DNA of 64,000 nucleotides from Pseudorhodoplanes sp049324435 (GCA_049324435.1 JBMOOQ010000053.1:62001-126000); one strand, 5' to 3'; positions 53,979-63,738 are shown, numbered from the stretch's first letter. Notes: generated by a model not told the origin, from the sequence alone. Numbers and translations: made by a program.

Positions 53979-56231
53979 TTACTTGTAGGGATTGCCCGGC
54001 GCGCCCGCAGCCTCGGGTTCCATGTGCTCCAGAGGCGGGGTCGGCCGATAAAGCGCCGGCATCGGGCCACCCTTGGCGATGCGCATGCGCGCCTGTGCCG
54101 GTGTTTCCAGCAGGTCTTTCACCGCCATCGCCGCCTTGCGGTCGACGGGTTTGGGTGACGGGTCGTTGGGAGCCGGCATGGCGTTGGCAGGGTAATAGGC
54201 CATCTTCTGTTGCGCCGGGTCGACCTTGCGCGAGGGGTCGATGTCGCGCTCGTTGGTGGCTTTGGGCACGACCACGCGCCCGTTGACGATCTCCTGGTCG
54301 AGCCACCATTTCTTGGCCGGGTTGCGTTTGCCGTTGCCGAGCCAGTCATCCATCCGAGTCGCGATTGGCACCATCAGCGGCTTCAGCCACATCGCGTTGA
54401 TGCCAAGCCAGCTTGCCGCGCGCGTCAGCAACGCGCCGTCGGCATCCACCACTTTATTGATGGGGCAGGTCTTCATACAACGGCCGCACGCCGACCCCCG
54501 TGCGTTGGTGAGCCGGTAGCGCGTGCAGCGCTCAACGTCCGGCTTCCACATCTCGTAGCCGTTGAACATGACCTTGCTGCCGAACGGGATTGCATCGCAG
54601 GGGCATTCGCGTGCGCATTTGAGACAATTGCCGCAGAAGGTCTGTAGCCCGAAATCGATTGGTTTGTCCGGCCGCATCGGGAAGTCCGTGGTCAGGACCA
54701 CCGACTTGAAACGCGGCCCGACAAACGGGTTCAAGACCAGTTCGCCGATGCGGCTCAATTCGCCCAACCCCGCCCACAGGATGATCGGGATATGCAAAAC
54801 GTCGCTGTCGGCATTGGTCTGCGAGCGTGCCGAATAGCCGAGCGCGCGCAGGAACTCGGCCATGATTCCCGCAATCACCGCGCCGCGCAGATAGGCGCGC
54901 ATCGATTGCGATCCCGAGATCCAGTCGTCGCCGCTCGATCCTTCCATGGTGTCGTAACCCTGGTCGATCAGCATTGCGACCGAATAGCGGTGATAGGGCT
55001 TGAGCTCGCTGCCATCCTCCTTGTGCGAGAACCAGGCATAGCGCGGCGTTTCGCAAATGCCCGTCAGATCGGCACCAAGCGCGTAGGACAGCGACTTGAT
55101 CGCGCGTGCGTTTGCATCGATGTCGCGGTGAGCCGCAGCATCCGGTTTGGCCTGCACCGGGCCGCCTTGGAACGGCACCAGGGCGCGGATGACCTGGACC
55201 ATGCTGTGTGACAGCGGCGTCTTGAATGCGAAACGGCTGCGCTCGCTCTTGGCCTTGTCGCCAAGATCGCCATGCAATGCGCGCTGGAAGAACGCCGCAC
55301 GCTTCGGAACGCGAGGGACCTCATCGTCGATAATCAGCGTGGTCGGACGCTCGACGCGCTTTACCTGCTCCATCGGGTAGCGGCTGAGATGGGTCGGGCG
55401 GCGCATCCTGCGCGCGCGCTCACGGCCCGATTGCGCACCGTTTTTGCCCCACCAAACCGCAAGCCGTCGCATCGGACCGGGATTGAGTGCGTCTGGTGCG
55501 AGCGGCAGATCCGTTGCAAGAGCATAATCGGTCGAAATTACCGCGATCGAAAAGTCGCGCCCGAGATAAGGATGGACGAGCGTTCCCTCGGCAGCGCGTA
55601 TCGCGGTGCCAGCCAGGACGGCCAGCATCTCTCGGTCGAGCATAGTGTTGCCGGCGATATGCGCACGCGCGGAAAAGCCCATGCTGCGGATATGCCCGGC
55701 GATGCAGACGGCGATCTCGGCGGCGCGCATGTCGGCAATCGCTGCAGTCGCCGGCGCGACCCAGCCATGGGCCAAATTGTCGGGTTCGGGAAGCCGGGGC
55801 CGTTCGGCCAGGATGACGACGGCGCTATGATGAGTGAGTGGCGTCTGGCCATCCAGCCAGGCCGCTGCCGGGATCTCGCAGATGCCGGCTTGCGCGGCAT
55901 CGAGGAAATAGGCCGCGCCCTTGATATCCATACTGCGGCGTTGCAGGTCATTGGGAACCGGGGCCCGCTCGGCCGCGGGCGTTCCATCGACGAACTTTGC
56001 GAAAATGTCCCGGTAATGTTCGGCCGCTGCAGCCAGCGGCCCGGCCGCGGACGACGCTTCGCTCGGCTTTTGCGCGGCCCGCCGCATTTCGCGCTCTGTC
56101 CCGGATGGATCGGTCGGCAGACTCTCCATCGGAAACGGGCCGAGGTGGAACGGCCGGTCTTTCGATTGCGGATATAGCAGCATGGGGCCTCCCGGCCGGC
56201 GCTCTGTGGACGCCGTTGCCGGCCTATACAT
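53979..56231 (-). CDS. Reductive-dehalogenase-like protein with two [4Fe-4S] motifs and an internal duplication
   Basis: 750-aa protein. The second half resembles corrinoid reductive dehalogenases (RdhA): a domain at about 376-527 (AIKSLSYALGADLTGICETP...GYSAR...GELVLNPFVGPRFKSVVLTTDFP) followed by two cluster motifs, C533xxC536xxC539xxxC543 and C569-x12-C582xxC585xxxC589P. Residues about 100-247 repeat the same layout in a shorter form (GICEIP at 116, GFSAR at 185, GTLVHPYLGRDFSIAVISTDY). No Tat or Sec signal, no RdhB anchor gene, so it is probably cytoplasmic. Whether it dehalogenates, binds cobalamin or does other redox chemistry is open; the call rests on the cysteine spacing and domain layout. 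Starts at MYRPATAS; MLLYPQSK (56183) is an alternative. Confidence 0.7.
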   Translation of the reverse strand: MYRPATASTERRPGGPMLLYPQSKDRPFHLGPFPMESLPTDPSGTEREMRRAAQKPSEASSAAGPLAAAAEHYRDIFAKFVDGTPAAERAPVPNDLQRRSMDIKGAAYFLDAAQAGICEIPAAAWLDGQTPLTHHSAVVILAERPRLPEPDNLAHGWVAPATAAIADMRAAEIAVCIAGHIRSMGFSARAHIAGNTMLDREMLAVLAGTAIRAAEGTLVHPYLGRDFSIAVISTDYALATDLPLAPDALNPGPMRRLAVWWGKNGAQSGRERARRMRRPTHLSRYPMEQVKRVERPTTLIIDDEVPRVPKRAAFFQRALHGDLGDKAKSERSRFAFKTPLSHSMVQVIRALVPFQGGPVQAKPDAAAHRDIDANARAIKSLSYALGADLTGICETPRYAWFSHKEDGSELKPYHRYSVAMLIDQGYDTMEGSSGDDWISGSQSMRAYLRGAVIAGIMAEFLRALGYSARSQTNADSDVLHIPIILWAGLGELSRIGELVLNPFVGPRFKSVVLTTDFPMRPDKPIDFGLQTFCGNCLKCARECPCDAIPFGSKVMFNGYEMWKPDVERCTRYRLTNARGSACGRCMKTCPINKVVDADGALLTRAASWLGINAMWLKPLMVPIATRMDDWLGNGKRNPAKKWWLDQEIVNGRVVVPKATNERDIDPSRKVDPAQQKMAYYPANAMPAPNDPSPKPVDRKAAMAVKDLLETPAQARMRIAKGGPMPALYRPTPPLEHMEPEAAGAPGNPYK

Positions 56232-56310
56232 ACGTCATTTGACGCCGGGTTAGAATAAACTATGCCTCGGGTCTGCCTGTCCGGCGTACAATGGCAAATG
56301 ACCCATAACG

Positions 56311-58440
56311 ATGGCCAAACGCGCTTATCCCTTCACACCGGTAGACCAGCTGACCGAGGATCAGGCCGCAGCCGAGCTCGCGCGGCTTGCGAAACTTATC
56401 GCCGAGCATGACCGGCGCTATTATCAGCAAGATGCGCCGACCATCTCTGATGCCGAATATGACGCGCTGCGCCAGCGAAACAACGAGATCGAGGCGCGCT
56501 TCCCGGAACTGATCCGCAAGGATTCGCCATCACAGAAAGTCGGAGCCGCGCCGTCCGGCCGCTTCGGCAAGGTCCGGCATGCTGTGCCGATGCTGTCGCT
56601 CGATAACGCCTTCAGCGATCAGGATGTGACCGATTTCGTCGACCGGGTGGTTCGCTTTCTCAAGCTCGATGCGCCTCCCGCCTTCACGGCCGAACCCAAG
56701 ATCGACGGATTGTCGCTGTCGCTGCGCTACGAAGGCGGGACGCTGGTGACTGGAGCCACCCGCGGCGATGGCGCCGAAGGCGAGGACGTCACCGCGAATG
56801 TCAAAACCCTGCATGACATTCCGCACACGCTGAAAGGACGAAATATCCCCGATATCGTCGAGGTCCGCGGCGAAGTCTACATGACGCATGAGGACTTTAT
56901 CGCGCTGAACAGGCGTCAGGCGGAAGCCGGCGAACCGGTCTACGCCAATCCGCGCAATTCGGCGGCCGGGTCGTTGCGGCAAAAGGATCCAGCCGTCACT
57001 GCCTCGCGCAAGCTGAAATTTTTCGCCTATGCCTGGGGCGAGATGAGCGCGATGCCGGAGCAGACCCAGGCGGCCATGGTAGAATGGATCGGCGCCCGCG
57101 GGTTTGTGATCAATCCGCTGTTTCGTCTGTGCTCGTCGGTCGACGAGATGCTCGCGGCGTATCGCGATATCGAAACGAAGCGCGCCACGCTCGGCTACGA
57201 CATCGACGGCGTGGTCTACAAGCTCAACCGGCTCGACTGGCAGCAACGTCTCGGCTTCGTGTCGCGCTCGCCGCGCTGGGCCATCGCGCACAAGTTTCCG
57301 GCGGAAAAGGCCACCACTCTGGTCAAGGATATCGACATTCAGGTCGGCCGCACCGGCGCGTTGACGCCGGTGGCCAAACTGGAGCCGGTCACCGTCGGCG
57401 GCGTGGTGGTGCAGAATGCGACGCTGCACAACGAAGACTATATCAAGGGCATCGGCAATGACGGCAACCCGATCCGCGGCGGCGTCGATATCCGGATCGG
57501 CGATACGGTTGTGATCCAGCGCGCGGGTGACGTGATCCCGCAAGTTCTGGATGTTGTGCTGGAGAAGCGGCCGAAGAGTGCGAAGCCGTACAAATTTCCG
57601 GAGGTCTGCCCGGTCTGCGGCAGTCACGCGGTGCGCGAGGAGGGCGAGGCCGTGCGGCGTTGTACCGGCGGCCTGATCTGTCCGGCGCAACAGGTCGAGC
57701 GGTTGCGCCATTTCGTGTCGCGCGATGCGTTCGATATCGAGGGGCTCGGAGAAAAGCAGGTGCAGGCGTTCTATGCCGATGGCATTATCATGGAGCCTGC
57801 CGACATCTTCACGCTGGCCGCGCGGGACCGGCGTGCATCGAAGAAGCTTGCCGACCGCGAGGGCTACGGCGAGACCTCGGTGCGCAACCTGTTCGCCGCG
57901 ATCGAGCAACGGCGGACGGTCCCGCTCAACAAGCTGATCTACGCATTGGGCATCCGCCATATCGGCGAGACGAATGCGCGGTTGATCGCGCGGCATTACG
58001 GCGACGTGAAATCGTTTCTCGAAGGCATGACCGCAGCCGGGAAGGGACGTGACACGGACGCTTATCGCGAACTCATCAACATTGGCGGAATCGGTGAAGT
58101 CGTGGCCGATGCTATCGTCGAGTTCTTCAAGGAGAAGAAGAATCGTGAGGCGCTAGACCGCCTGCTCGAACAGATCACGGTCGAGCCGATGGAGAAGGTC
58201 AAATCCGACTCCGCGATTTCGGGCAAGACCGTGGTTTTCACCGGCGCGCTGGAGAAGATGACGCGCAACGAGGCCAAGGCGCAGGCCGAACGGCTGGGTG
58301 CCAAGGTTGCGGGCTCAGTCTCGAAGAAGACGGATTATGTCGTTGCGGGGCCGGGTGCAGGCTCGAAGCTCGCAGAGGCGCAGAAGCATGGCGTCACCGT
58401 TCTGACCGAAGACGAGTGGCTGGCGATGGTCGGACAGTGA
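56311..58440 (+). CDS. ligA: NAD-dependent DNA ligase
   Basis: 709-aa replicative ligase. Adenylation motif K130-I-D-G in EPKIDGLSLSLRYEGG, an N-terminal Ia domain (HDRRYYQQDAPTISDAEYDAL), OB fold, four-cysteine zinc finger (CPVCGSHAVREEGEAVRRCTGGLICP), helix-hairpin-helix region (ALGIRHIGETNARLIA...NIGGIGEVVADAI) and C-terminal BRCT (ISGKTVVFTGALEKMTRNEAKAQAERLGAKV). Length is normal. Confidence 0.97.
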   Translation: MAKRAYPFTPVDQLTEDQAAAELARLAKLIAEHDRRYYQQDAPTISDAEYDALRQRNNEIEARFPELIRKDSPSQKVGAAPSGRFGKVRHAVPMLSLDNAFSDQDVTDFVDRVVRFLKLDAPPAFTAEPKIDGLSLSLRYEGGTLVTGATRGDGAEGEDVTANVKTLHDIPHTLKGRNIPDIVEVRGEVYMTHEDFIALNRRQAEAGEPVYANPRNSAAGSLRQKDPAVTASRKLKFFAYAWGEMSAMPEQTQAAMVEWIGARGFVINPLFRLCSSVDEMLAAYRDIETKRATLGYDIDGVVYKLNRLDWQQRLGFVSRSPRWAIAHKFPAEKATTLVKDIDIQVGRTGALTPVAKLEPVTVGGVVVQNATLHNEDYIKGIGNDGNPIRGGVDIRIGDTVVIQRAGDVIPQVLDVVLEKRPKSAKPYKFPEVCPVCGSHAVREEGEAVRRCTGGLICPAQQVERLRHFVSRDAFDIEGLGEKQVQAFYADGIIMEPADIFTLAARDRRASKKLADREGYGETSVRNLFAAIEQRRTVPLNKLIYALGIRHIGETNARLIARHYGDVKSFLEGMTAAGKGRDTDAYRELINIGGIGEVVADAIVEFFKEKKNREALDRLLEQITVEPMEKVKSDSAISGKTVVFTGALEKMTRNEAKAQAERLGAKVAGSVSKKTDYVVAGPGAGSKLAEAQKHGVTVLTEDEWLAMVGQ

Positions 58441-58559
58441 CAACGCAAAGAGCCTCATCGAATACCGCATGGCTGCCTTCCCGTTCCCGCGGGATGAAAA
58501 CTGGCGAGTCGTCCTATCTCAAATGCGGATCCCAAAGTCCGATCAGGAAAGTGACCGCC

Positions 58560-58778
58560 ATGCAAAAGAGCTACATGTTTTCAATAATCTCCGGACTCGT
58601 CATGCTGGTTTCGGCCGCGTATGCCCAGGCGCAAGACGGTGTCCGGATCGATCCTGCGCGCGCAGCGGCCATTCGGGAATGCAGCAGCCTTGCGCAGCGT
58701 TATCCGGAGACCACATTCGCCTCCGCCGAGTTCGAAATCTACCGCGCCTGCATGGCCCGGCACGGACAAGTCGAATAA
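58560..58778 (+). CDS. Small exported protein of unknown function
   Basis: 72-aa protein with a Sec signal (MQKSYMFSIISGLVMLVSAAYAQA). The mature part DGVRIDPARAAAIRECSSLAQRYPETTFASAEFEIYRACMARHGQVE has two cysteines separated by 25 residues, probably a disulfide. Similar short proteins with a C...YRACMA pattern are frequent in related genomes. The upstream gap (58441-58559) shows no clear signal. It converges on the MFS gene 17 bases later. Confidence 0.6.
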   Translation: MQKSYMFSIISGLVMLVSAAYAQAQDGVRIDPARAAAIRECSSLAQRYPETTFASAEFEIYRACMARHGQVE

Positions 58779-58795
58779 TGGCCGGCAGCGAATTG

Positions 58796-60040
58796 TCAGC
58801 TGCGGCGCGTTCCGAGAAAGACGTAGAATGCCAGCGCCGCCGCCGCTGACAGCACGCCCATTGCAATCGCAAGCGGCATCGCTGTGGTCGCGGTTGCCAC
58901 GATATGGCTCATGCCTTGCGCGGCAACGGCGCCAGTGAACATCTGCAGAAATCCGGTGATGCCGGAGGCGGTGCCGGCGGCCTGCGGTCTCACGCTGACC
59001 GCACCAGCGACGCAGTTTGGCAGAAAAATGCCGTTGCCGATCGAGATCGCGAGCTGGGGCACGAATATCGTCCACGGGCCGCCGTCGGGGAAGGTTGCAA
59101 CGGTACCGATGGTCAGCACCGAACCGACCAGCAGCAAACCCAATCCGATCCCGATCATCCGATCGACGCCGTAGCGCTGCGACGTGCGCGAGGTGATGAA
59201 ATTCCCCAGCATGAAACCGCCTGAGGTCGCGATGAACCACAGGCCGTATTCCGCCGAGGTTCGTGCCATGATGCTGATCACGACGTGCGGGCCGCCGCCG
59301 AGAAACGCGAAGAAGGTAGCGGTCCCGATCGCGCAGACCAGCACGTAGCCGATGAATCTGCGGCTCGAGAGCAATTCGCGGCTCTCGCCCAGGATGTAGC
59401 GGACGCCGCCGCCGGTGATGTGGTCGGGACGCGTCTCCGGCAGCGAGGTGAAGGCCCAAGCCATCACGATGGCCGACATCGCGCCGGTGAGCACGAAGGT
59501 ATATTCCCAGCCGAAATGCGTATCGAGCAGGCCGCCGATCAGCGGCGCGGCCATCGGCGCCAGCACCATCACGGTGGTGACGAGCCCGATCATCGCGGCA
59601 GCGCGGTCGCGCGCATAGAGATCGCGGATGATCGCGCGTCCGATTACGAGGCCCGACGAGGCGCCGAGCGCCTGGAGCGTGCGAAACAGGATCAGCATGC
59701 CGATCGAGGTGGAGAACACCGCGGCGATGCTGGCGGCCGCGGTGATGAACAATCCGGCAAGCAGCACCGGCCTGCGTCCGAAGCGGTCCGATAGCGGACC
59801 GAGCAGCAGCTGCGATACTGCAAGCCCGAGCAGATAAAGCGAAAGCGTGAGCTGAACGGTCTCGACCTTGGTGTCGAACAGCACCGCAAGGCCAGGTGTT
59901 GCCGGCACCAGTATGTTGAGAGAGACCGGGCCGATGGCGCTCATCACCATCAGCAGGACGATCAGGCCGAGCGGTGCCGGCCGCTGGCTGGCAGCAGCCT
60001 CGGGGGTGGCCGCCTCAGATTTCGGCGTTTGCGCATCCAC
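58796..60040 (-). CDS. Bcr/CflA-type multidrug efflux MFS transporter
   Basis: 414-aa inner-membrane drug/proton antiporter with 12 helices. Motif A LLGPLSDRFGRRPVLLAGLF between helices 2 and 3, N-terminal IGPVSLNILVPATPGLAVLF, and GRAIIRDLYARDRAAAMIGLVTTVMVLAPMAAPLIGG characteristic of Bcr/CflA. Its start is 13 bases after the stop of the aminopeptidase P gene on the same strand, so the two form an operon. Confidence 0.9.
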   Translation of the reverse strand: MDAQTPKSEAATPEAAASQRPAPLGLIVLLMVMSAIGPVSLNILVPATPGLAVLFDTKVETVQLTLSLYLLGLAVSQLLLGPLSDRFGRRPVLLAGLFITAAASIAAVFSTSIGMLILFRTLQALGASSGLVIGRAIIRDLYARDRAAAMIGLVTTVMVLAPMAAPLIGGLLDTHFGWEYTFVLTGAMSAIVMAWAFTSLPETRPDHITGGGVRYILGESRELLSSRRFIGYVLVCAIGTATFFAFLGGGPHVVISIMARTSAEYGLWFIATSGGFMLGNFITSRTSQRYGVDRMIGIGLGLLLVGSVLTIGTVATFPDGGPWTIFVPQLAISIGNGIFLPNCVAGAVSVRPQAAGTASGITGFLQMFTGAVAAQGMSHIVATATTAMPLAIAMGVLSAAAALAFYVFLGTRRS

Positions 60041-60053
60041 AGACGGACAGACT

Positions 60054-61889
60054 CTATTGCTTCAGGAGAGGGCGGGTCGCAGCTGCAAGCCAGTTCGCCG
60101 TGTCCTTATCAACAAGCGGGGTCACCGTCTCTGCAACCCGCGCATGGTAGCTATCGAGCCAGGCAATCTCATCGGCGGTCATCTGGCTGACATCGATCAG
60201 CCGCCGGTCGATGGGCGCGAGCGTAATCGTTTCGAAGGCATTCATCGGTTTCTCGGCGCCTGGAATTGGCGGGGCTTCCACCACCAGTACCAGATTTTCG
60301 ATCCGGATGCCGAACGCGCCCTCCTTGTAATAGCCGGGCTCGTTTGAGAGGATCATGCCGCGCTTCAATGGCGCCGAGCCGAGCTTGGAAATCCGCGCCG
60401 GCCCCTCGTGAACCGAGAGATAGCTGCCCACCCCGTGCCCGGTTCCATGGTCGAAATCGACACCGGCTTGCCAGAGATACTGCCGCGCCAGCGTGTCGAG
60501 CTGTGAGCCGGCAATCCCCTCCGGAAACACCGCGCGCGCGATTGCGATATGTCCGCGCAGCACCTGGGTAAACCGTGTGCGCATCTCGTCTGTGGGCGTG
60601 CCAACCGCGATAGTGCGGGTGATGTCGGTCGTGCCGTCTTCATACTGACCGCCGGAATCGATCAGAAACAATTCGCCGGGCTTGATCGGCCGGTTGGTCC
60701 TTTTGGTCACGCGATAATGCACGATGGCGCCGTTCGGGCCGGCGCCTGAGATGCTCGGGAACGAAATGTCTTTCAGCAGCCCGGTATCGCGCCGGAACGT
60801 TTCGAGCGCTTCGACCGCCGCGATCTCGGTCAACGCGCCTTTGGGCGCTTCCCGGTCGAACCAGGCGAGGAAACGCGCCATCGCCGTGCCGTCGCGCAAC
60901 TGCGCCGCGCGGGCGCCCGCAATCTCGGTTTCATTCTTCACCGCCTTCAGCGCGGTAACCGGATCGGCGGCTCGCGTCACCTTGCCGCCGGCGTCCTGGA
61001 CGAGCCTTGCGAGGGCGTCCGCCGCGGTCGCCTGATCCAGCAGCACGGCAGCCTGCGTAGCGCCGAGCTTGGACAGGTCGGCTGCGAGCGCATCGGGGTC
61101 GCGGATATCGGCAAGACTGCCGAGCCGGTCGCGCACGGAATGCGAGAGCTTGCGGCCATCGACATAAAGCACGGGACGTCCGTCTTTAGGCACGATGGCG
61201 AAAGCGAGCGGCAGCGGCGTATGTGCAACGTCCGAGCCGCGGATATTGAACGTCCAGGCGACGTTATGCGGATCGGAGATTACCAGAGCATCGGCGCGCT
61301 GCTTGCCGATTTCGGCCGCGATCCGCTTCAGCTTGTCCTCGGCCGCTTCTCCGGCAAAGCGCAGATCGTGCAAGACGATCGGGCCGAGCGGCGGGGCCGG
61401 GCGGTCGCTCCAGATCGCGTCGACCGGATTCTCAGCCACCGGGACCAGAGCCGCACCCACCTTGGTACAGGCTTTTGCCAGGCGTTCGGCACCCTCGGCG
61501 GTGTGAAGCCAGGGATCGTACCCAAGCTTCATGCCCTCGGAGAGGTTCTGTTCGATCCAGGCCGCGGGTGCCGTTTCGGCGCTGTTGACCAATGTGAAGA
61601 TTGCGGGATCGGTCTGCTCGCGCGCCTGCAGGGTGTAGCGTCCGTCGGTGAACAGCACAGCCCTGTCGGCGAGCACGATCAGGAAGCCGGCCGATCCGGT
61701 GAAGCCGGTCAGCCAGGCAATCCGCTCCTCGCTGCCCGGTACATATTCGTTCTGATGGCGGTCCGCCCGCGGCACCACGAGCCCGTCCAGCCCGAGGCGC
61801 TTCAGTTCCGCCCGCAACGCCGCGATCCGCGGCGCTGCGGCGGCGGGATCGGCCGTCTCGTCGAACGTCTGGAATTGGGCTGAGAACAT
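60054..61889 (-). CDS. M24-family Xaa-Pro aminopeptidase
   Basis: 611-aa aminopeptidase P family protein, removing N-terminal residues before proline. Two creatinase-like N-terminal domains (about 10-310) precede the pita-bread M24 domain. Metal ligands lie in LIDSGGQYEDGTTDITRT (two Asp), the GTGHGVGSYLSVHEGP His, LSNEPGYY Glu and FGIRIENLV Glu. The start MFSAQFQTFDE is behind an AAGGA site; twenty upstream codons lack support. Operon with the MFS gene downstream. Confidence 0.92.
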   Translation of the reverse strand: MFSAQFQTFDETADPAAAAPRIAALRAELKRLGLDGLVVPRADRHQNEYVPGSEERIAWLTGFTGSAGFLIVLADRAVLFTDGRYTLQAREQTDPAIFTLVNSAETAPAAWIEQNLSEGMKLGYDPWLHTAEGAERLAKACTKVGAALVPVAENPVDAIWSDRPAPPLGPIVLHDLRFAGEAAEDKLKRIAAEIGKQRADALVISDPHNVAWTFNIRGSDVAHTPLPLAFAIVPKDGRPVLYVDGRKLSHSVRDRLGSLADIRDPDALAADLSKLGATQAAVLLDQATAADALARLVQDAGGKVTRAADPVTALKAVKNETEIAGARAAQLRDGTAMARFLAWFDREAPKGALTEIAAVEALETFRRDTGLLKDISFPSISGAGPNGAIVHYRVTKRTNRPIKPGELFLIDSGGQYEDGTTDITRTIAVGTPTDEMRTRFTQVLRGHIAIARAVFPEGIAGSQLDTLARQYLWQAGVDFDHGTGHGVGSYLSVHEGPARISKLGSAPLKRGMILSNEPGYYKEGAFGIRIENLVLVVEAPPIPGAEKPMNAFETITLAPIDRRLIDVSQMTADEIAWLDSYHARVAETVTPLVDKDTANWLAAATRPLLKQ

Positions 61890-62231
61890 CGAAAGGTCCT
61901 TGGACTGCCGGGTAGTGCGCCGAAATTTGCGTATCGCATTTGCGCACAATGCGCATGCGCGAAAGGTTGCGCCGTAGCGAGGGATCCGGGCGACATTTTA
62001 TGTCGCCATACGCAATATTCCCGAAACTTTGTGCATCGCAAAATGACGGTTGCCGCAGCCGGCATCAATCGCCGTGAAACGCATCATTCGTTACCGAAAT
62101 ATGAAGCGTTTATGCATACTTAGCGGGTCGGCCATGAATTCTTCGCACTGCAACATCCGGCGTCTCCCGCTATGTTGCATTGCAGAAATTCCGGACGTTT
62201 CCGGGCGTCCGTCGAACCCATGAGGAATACC
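61890..62231. other. Divergent promoter region with an 8-bp inverted repeat
   Basis: A 342-base gap between the divergent pepP-like gene and the short basic protein. Positions 61989-62007 are a perfect GGCGACAT-TTT-ATGTCGCC palindrome, operator-like and near mid-gap. Short AT-rich tracts (62085-62115) may hold the rightward promoter. No gene is seen. Confidence 0.5.
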
Positions 62232-62468
62232 ATGACAGCTATTACCGCCGGCAGTGCAGCCGCAATCCCCGCCAAGGCATCTGTTGCGAAAGCTCCCGCA
62301 GCCGGCAAGGGCCTGTTCGCCCGCGCCTGGGCCTCTTTCATCGAAGCCCGGATGCGGCAGGCCGAGCGCGAGATCGCGCTGCATCGCCATCTGCTTCCGG
62401 GGCAACTTCAGGCCGTCGGCGAGCGCCTTGCGCCGCGCAGCGAGAAAGACCTGCCATTCGTTCGCTGA
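62232..62468 (+). CDS. Short basic protein of DUF1127-like type
   Basis: 78-aa protein. An Ala-rich N-terminus (TAITAGSAAAIPAKASVAKAPAAG) precedes a charged helix (LFARAWASFIEARMRQAEREIALHRHLLP). The R-x-x-x-x-R-E-I pattern is like DUF1127/YjiS-type small proteins common in this order, but the match is loose. The GAGGAA ribosome site at 62222-62227 sets the start. A strong terminator follows. Function unknown. Confidence 0.7.
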   Translation: MTAITAGSAAAIPAKASVAKAPAAGKGLFARAWASFIEARMRQAEREIALHRHLLPGQLQAVGERLAPRSEKDLPFVR

Positions 62469-62493
62469 GCGAAAACACCCTGCGAGATGACCG

Positions 62494-62526
62494 AAGCGCC
62501 CCGGACTACCGGGGCGCTTTCGTTTT
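62494..62526 (+). terminator. Intrinsic terminator after the short basic gene
   Basis: Perfect 11-bp stem AAGCGCCCCGG (62494-62504) / CCGGGGCGCTT (62509-62519), ACTA loop, then TCGTTTT. Lies between the short gene and the convergent prmA stop (62530). Confidence 0.9.
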
Positions 62527-62529
62527 GGT

Positions 62530-63429
62530 TCATCGTCCCCGCCGCATGATGAGCGTCACCCAGCCATCTACCAAAAGCCGAGTCTGCAGGCGCAAGTCTT
62601 GACGCCGGTAGGCGGCGATGATGCCCGGCGCGTGCGCTGGCAGCAGCCCCGACAGGATCAAATGTCCGCCGGGCGCAACCAGCCCGGATAGAGGCGCCGA
62701 CATCCGGCGTAACGGCGCCTCCAGAATATTGGCAAAGATCAGGTCGTAACGGCCGCGTTGGATCGCCCCAGCCTGTACCCCATCGGCCGTATAGGCGTGG
62801 AACAGGTGCGCCACATGATTGAGCCGCGCGTTGTCGCGCGCAACAGCGACCGCGGTCGGATCGTTGTCGCTCGCCAAGACCGGACCATGCAATGCGCGCG
62901 CGGCCGCGATCGCGAGCAGGCCGGTTCCCGTTCCGACATCGAGAATGCGCCAGCGCCGTGCCGGCCGTCGCTGCTTGCACAGCAACTCGAAGGCGAGCAG
63001 GCAGCCGCGTGTGGTGCCATGATGACCCGTGCCGAACGCAAGAGCGGCCTCGATCTCGATTCCGGTCTGGTTCGGCCGGACGCGCGCGCGATCATGTGAA
63101 CCATGGACCACGAAACGTCCGGCGCGAACCGGCGCGAGCCCCTCAAGGCTCGCCGCAACCCAGTCTCGTGTGGCAATGGCCGAGAACACAATGGCGTTCG
63201 CGCTGTCCGCACCGGAGATACTCGCCACGATTCCGGCGATCAGTGTGCGGTCCGTATCGTCGTGGAAGGCGGCCTCGACGGTCCACTGCGTGCCATTCTC
63301 GAACAGAGATACCGCACAGGTCTCGGGATCGAGGTGCTCGGCGAGGGCGTCGGCGATGAGATGCGCCTGGGCGCGGTCCATCGTCAGTCGCGCAAGGAAT
63401 GTTTCGGGACAGATGGCGGTGGCGGTCAT
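62530..63429 (-). CDS. prmA: Ribosomal protein L11 methyltransferase
   Basis: 299-aa SAM-dependent enzyme trimethylating L11. SAM motif I ILDVGTGTGLLAIAAARAL (about 163-181) and FANILEAPLRRM (N-I-L active-site block) are diagnostic, preceded by AALAFGTGHHGTTRGCL. The N-terminal L11-recognition domain (about 1-110) is more divergent. Start at 63429; a 309-base gap separates it from the divergent gene at 63739. Confidence 0.92.
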   Translation of the reverse strand: MTATAICPETFLARLTMDRAQAHLIADALAEHLDPETCAVSLFENGTQWTVEAAFHDDTDRTLIAGIVASISGADSANAIVFSAIATRDWVAASLEGLAPVRAGRFVVHGSHDRARVRPNQTGIEIEAALAFGTGHHGTTRGCLLAFELLCKQRRPARRWRILDVGTGTGLLAIAAARALHGPVLASDNDPTAVAVARDNARLNHVAHLFHAYTADGVQAGAIQRGRYDLIFANILEAPLRRMSAPLSGLVAPGGHLILSGLLPAHAPGIIAAYRRQDLRLQTRLLVDGWVTLIMRRGR

Positions 63430-63738
63430 GTTGCGCTTGTTAACAGGAAATCCCGGATTTCACAGGAGGGAACTCACTGCGGCACCGCGGCCGAAAAGGC
63501 GATGATGGCAAGTGAGCTTGTGCACAGGCTTTGCAGCGCAAATCTGATGCGGCGATCGTCCATTGCCGCCCGCTTTTTCAGGGGGAGTCCGGTTACTCCC
63601 GGAATTTTCCACAGCGGCTCGCTATGCCGGGAACCGAGGCCGCTATGGCGCGTAAGCATTGGCCGAACCGCTTCGGCACCCTACATAACCGATCGTCCAT
63701 CCCCACCACAGTGGGCCCGACCTCACGGAAGAGCAAAG
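63430..63738. other. Gap between prmA and the PHA-system gene
   Basis: About 309 bases with no convincing gene. The open frames on both strands have atypical residue composition and no ribosome site. A GAGGGAA word near 63466 is not followed by a start codon. Divergent promoters for prmA and the PHA-system gene are expected here. Confidence 0.45.

Noticed and set aside
63474..63659. 61-codon minus-strand frame upstream of prmA
   Set aside because: No ribosome site, no recognisable motif and odd composition; treated as non-coding.
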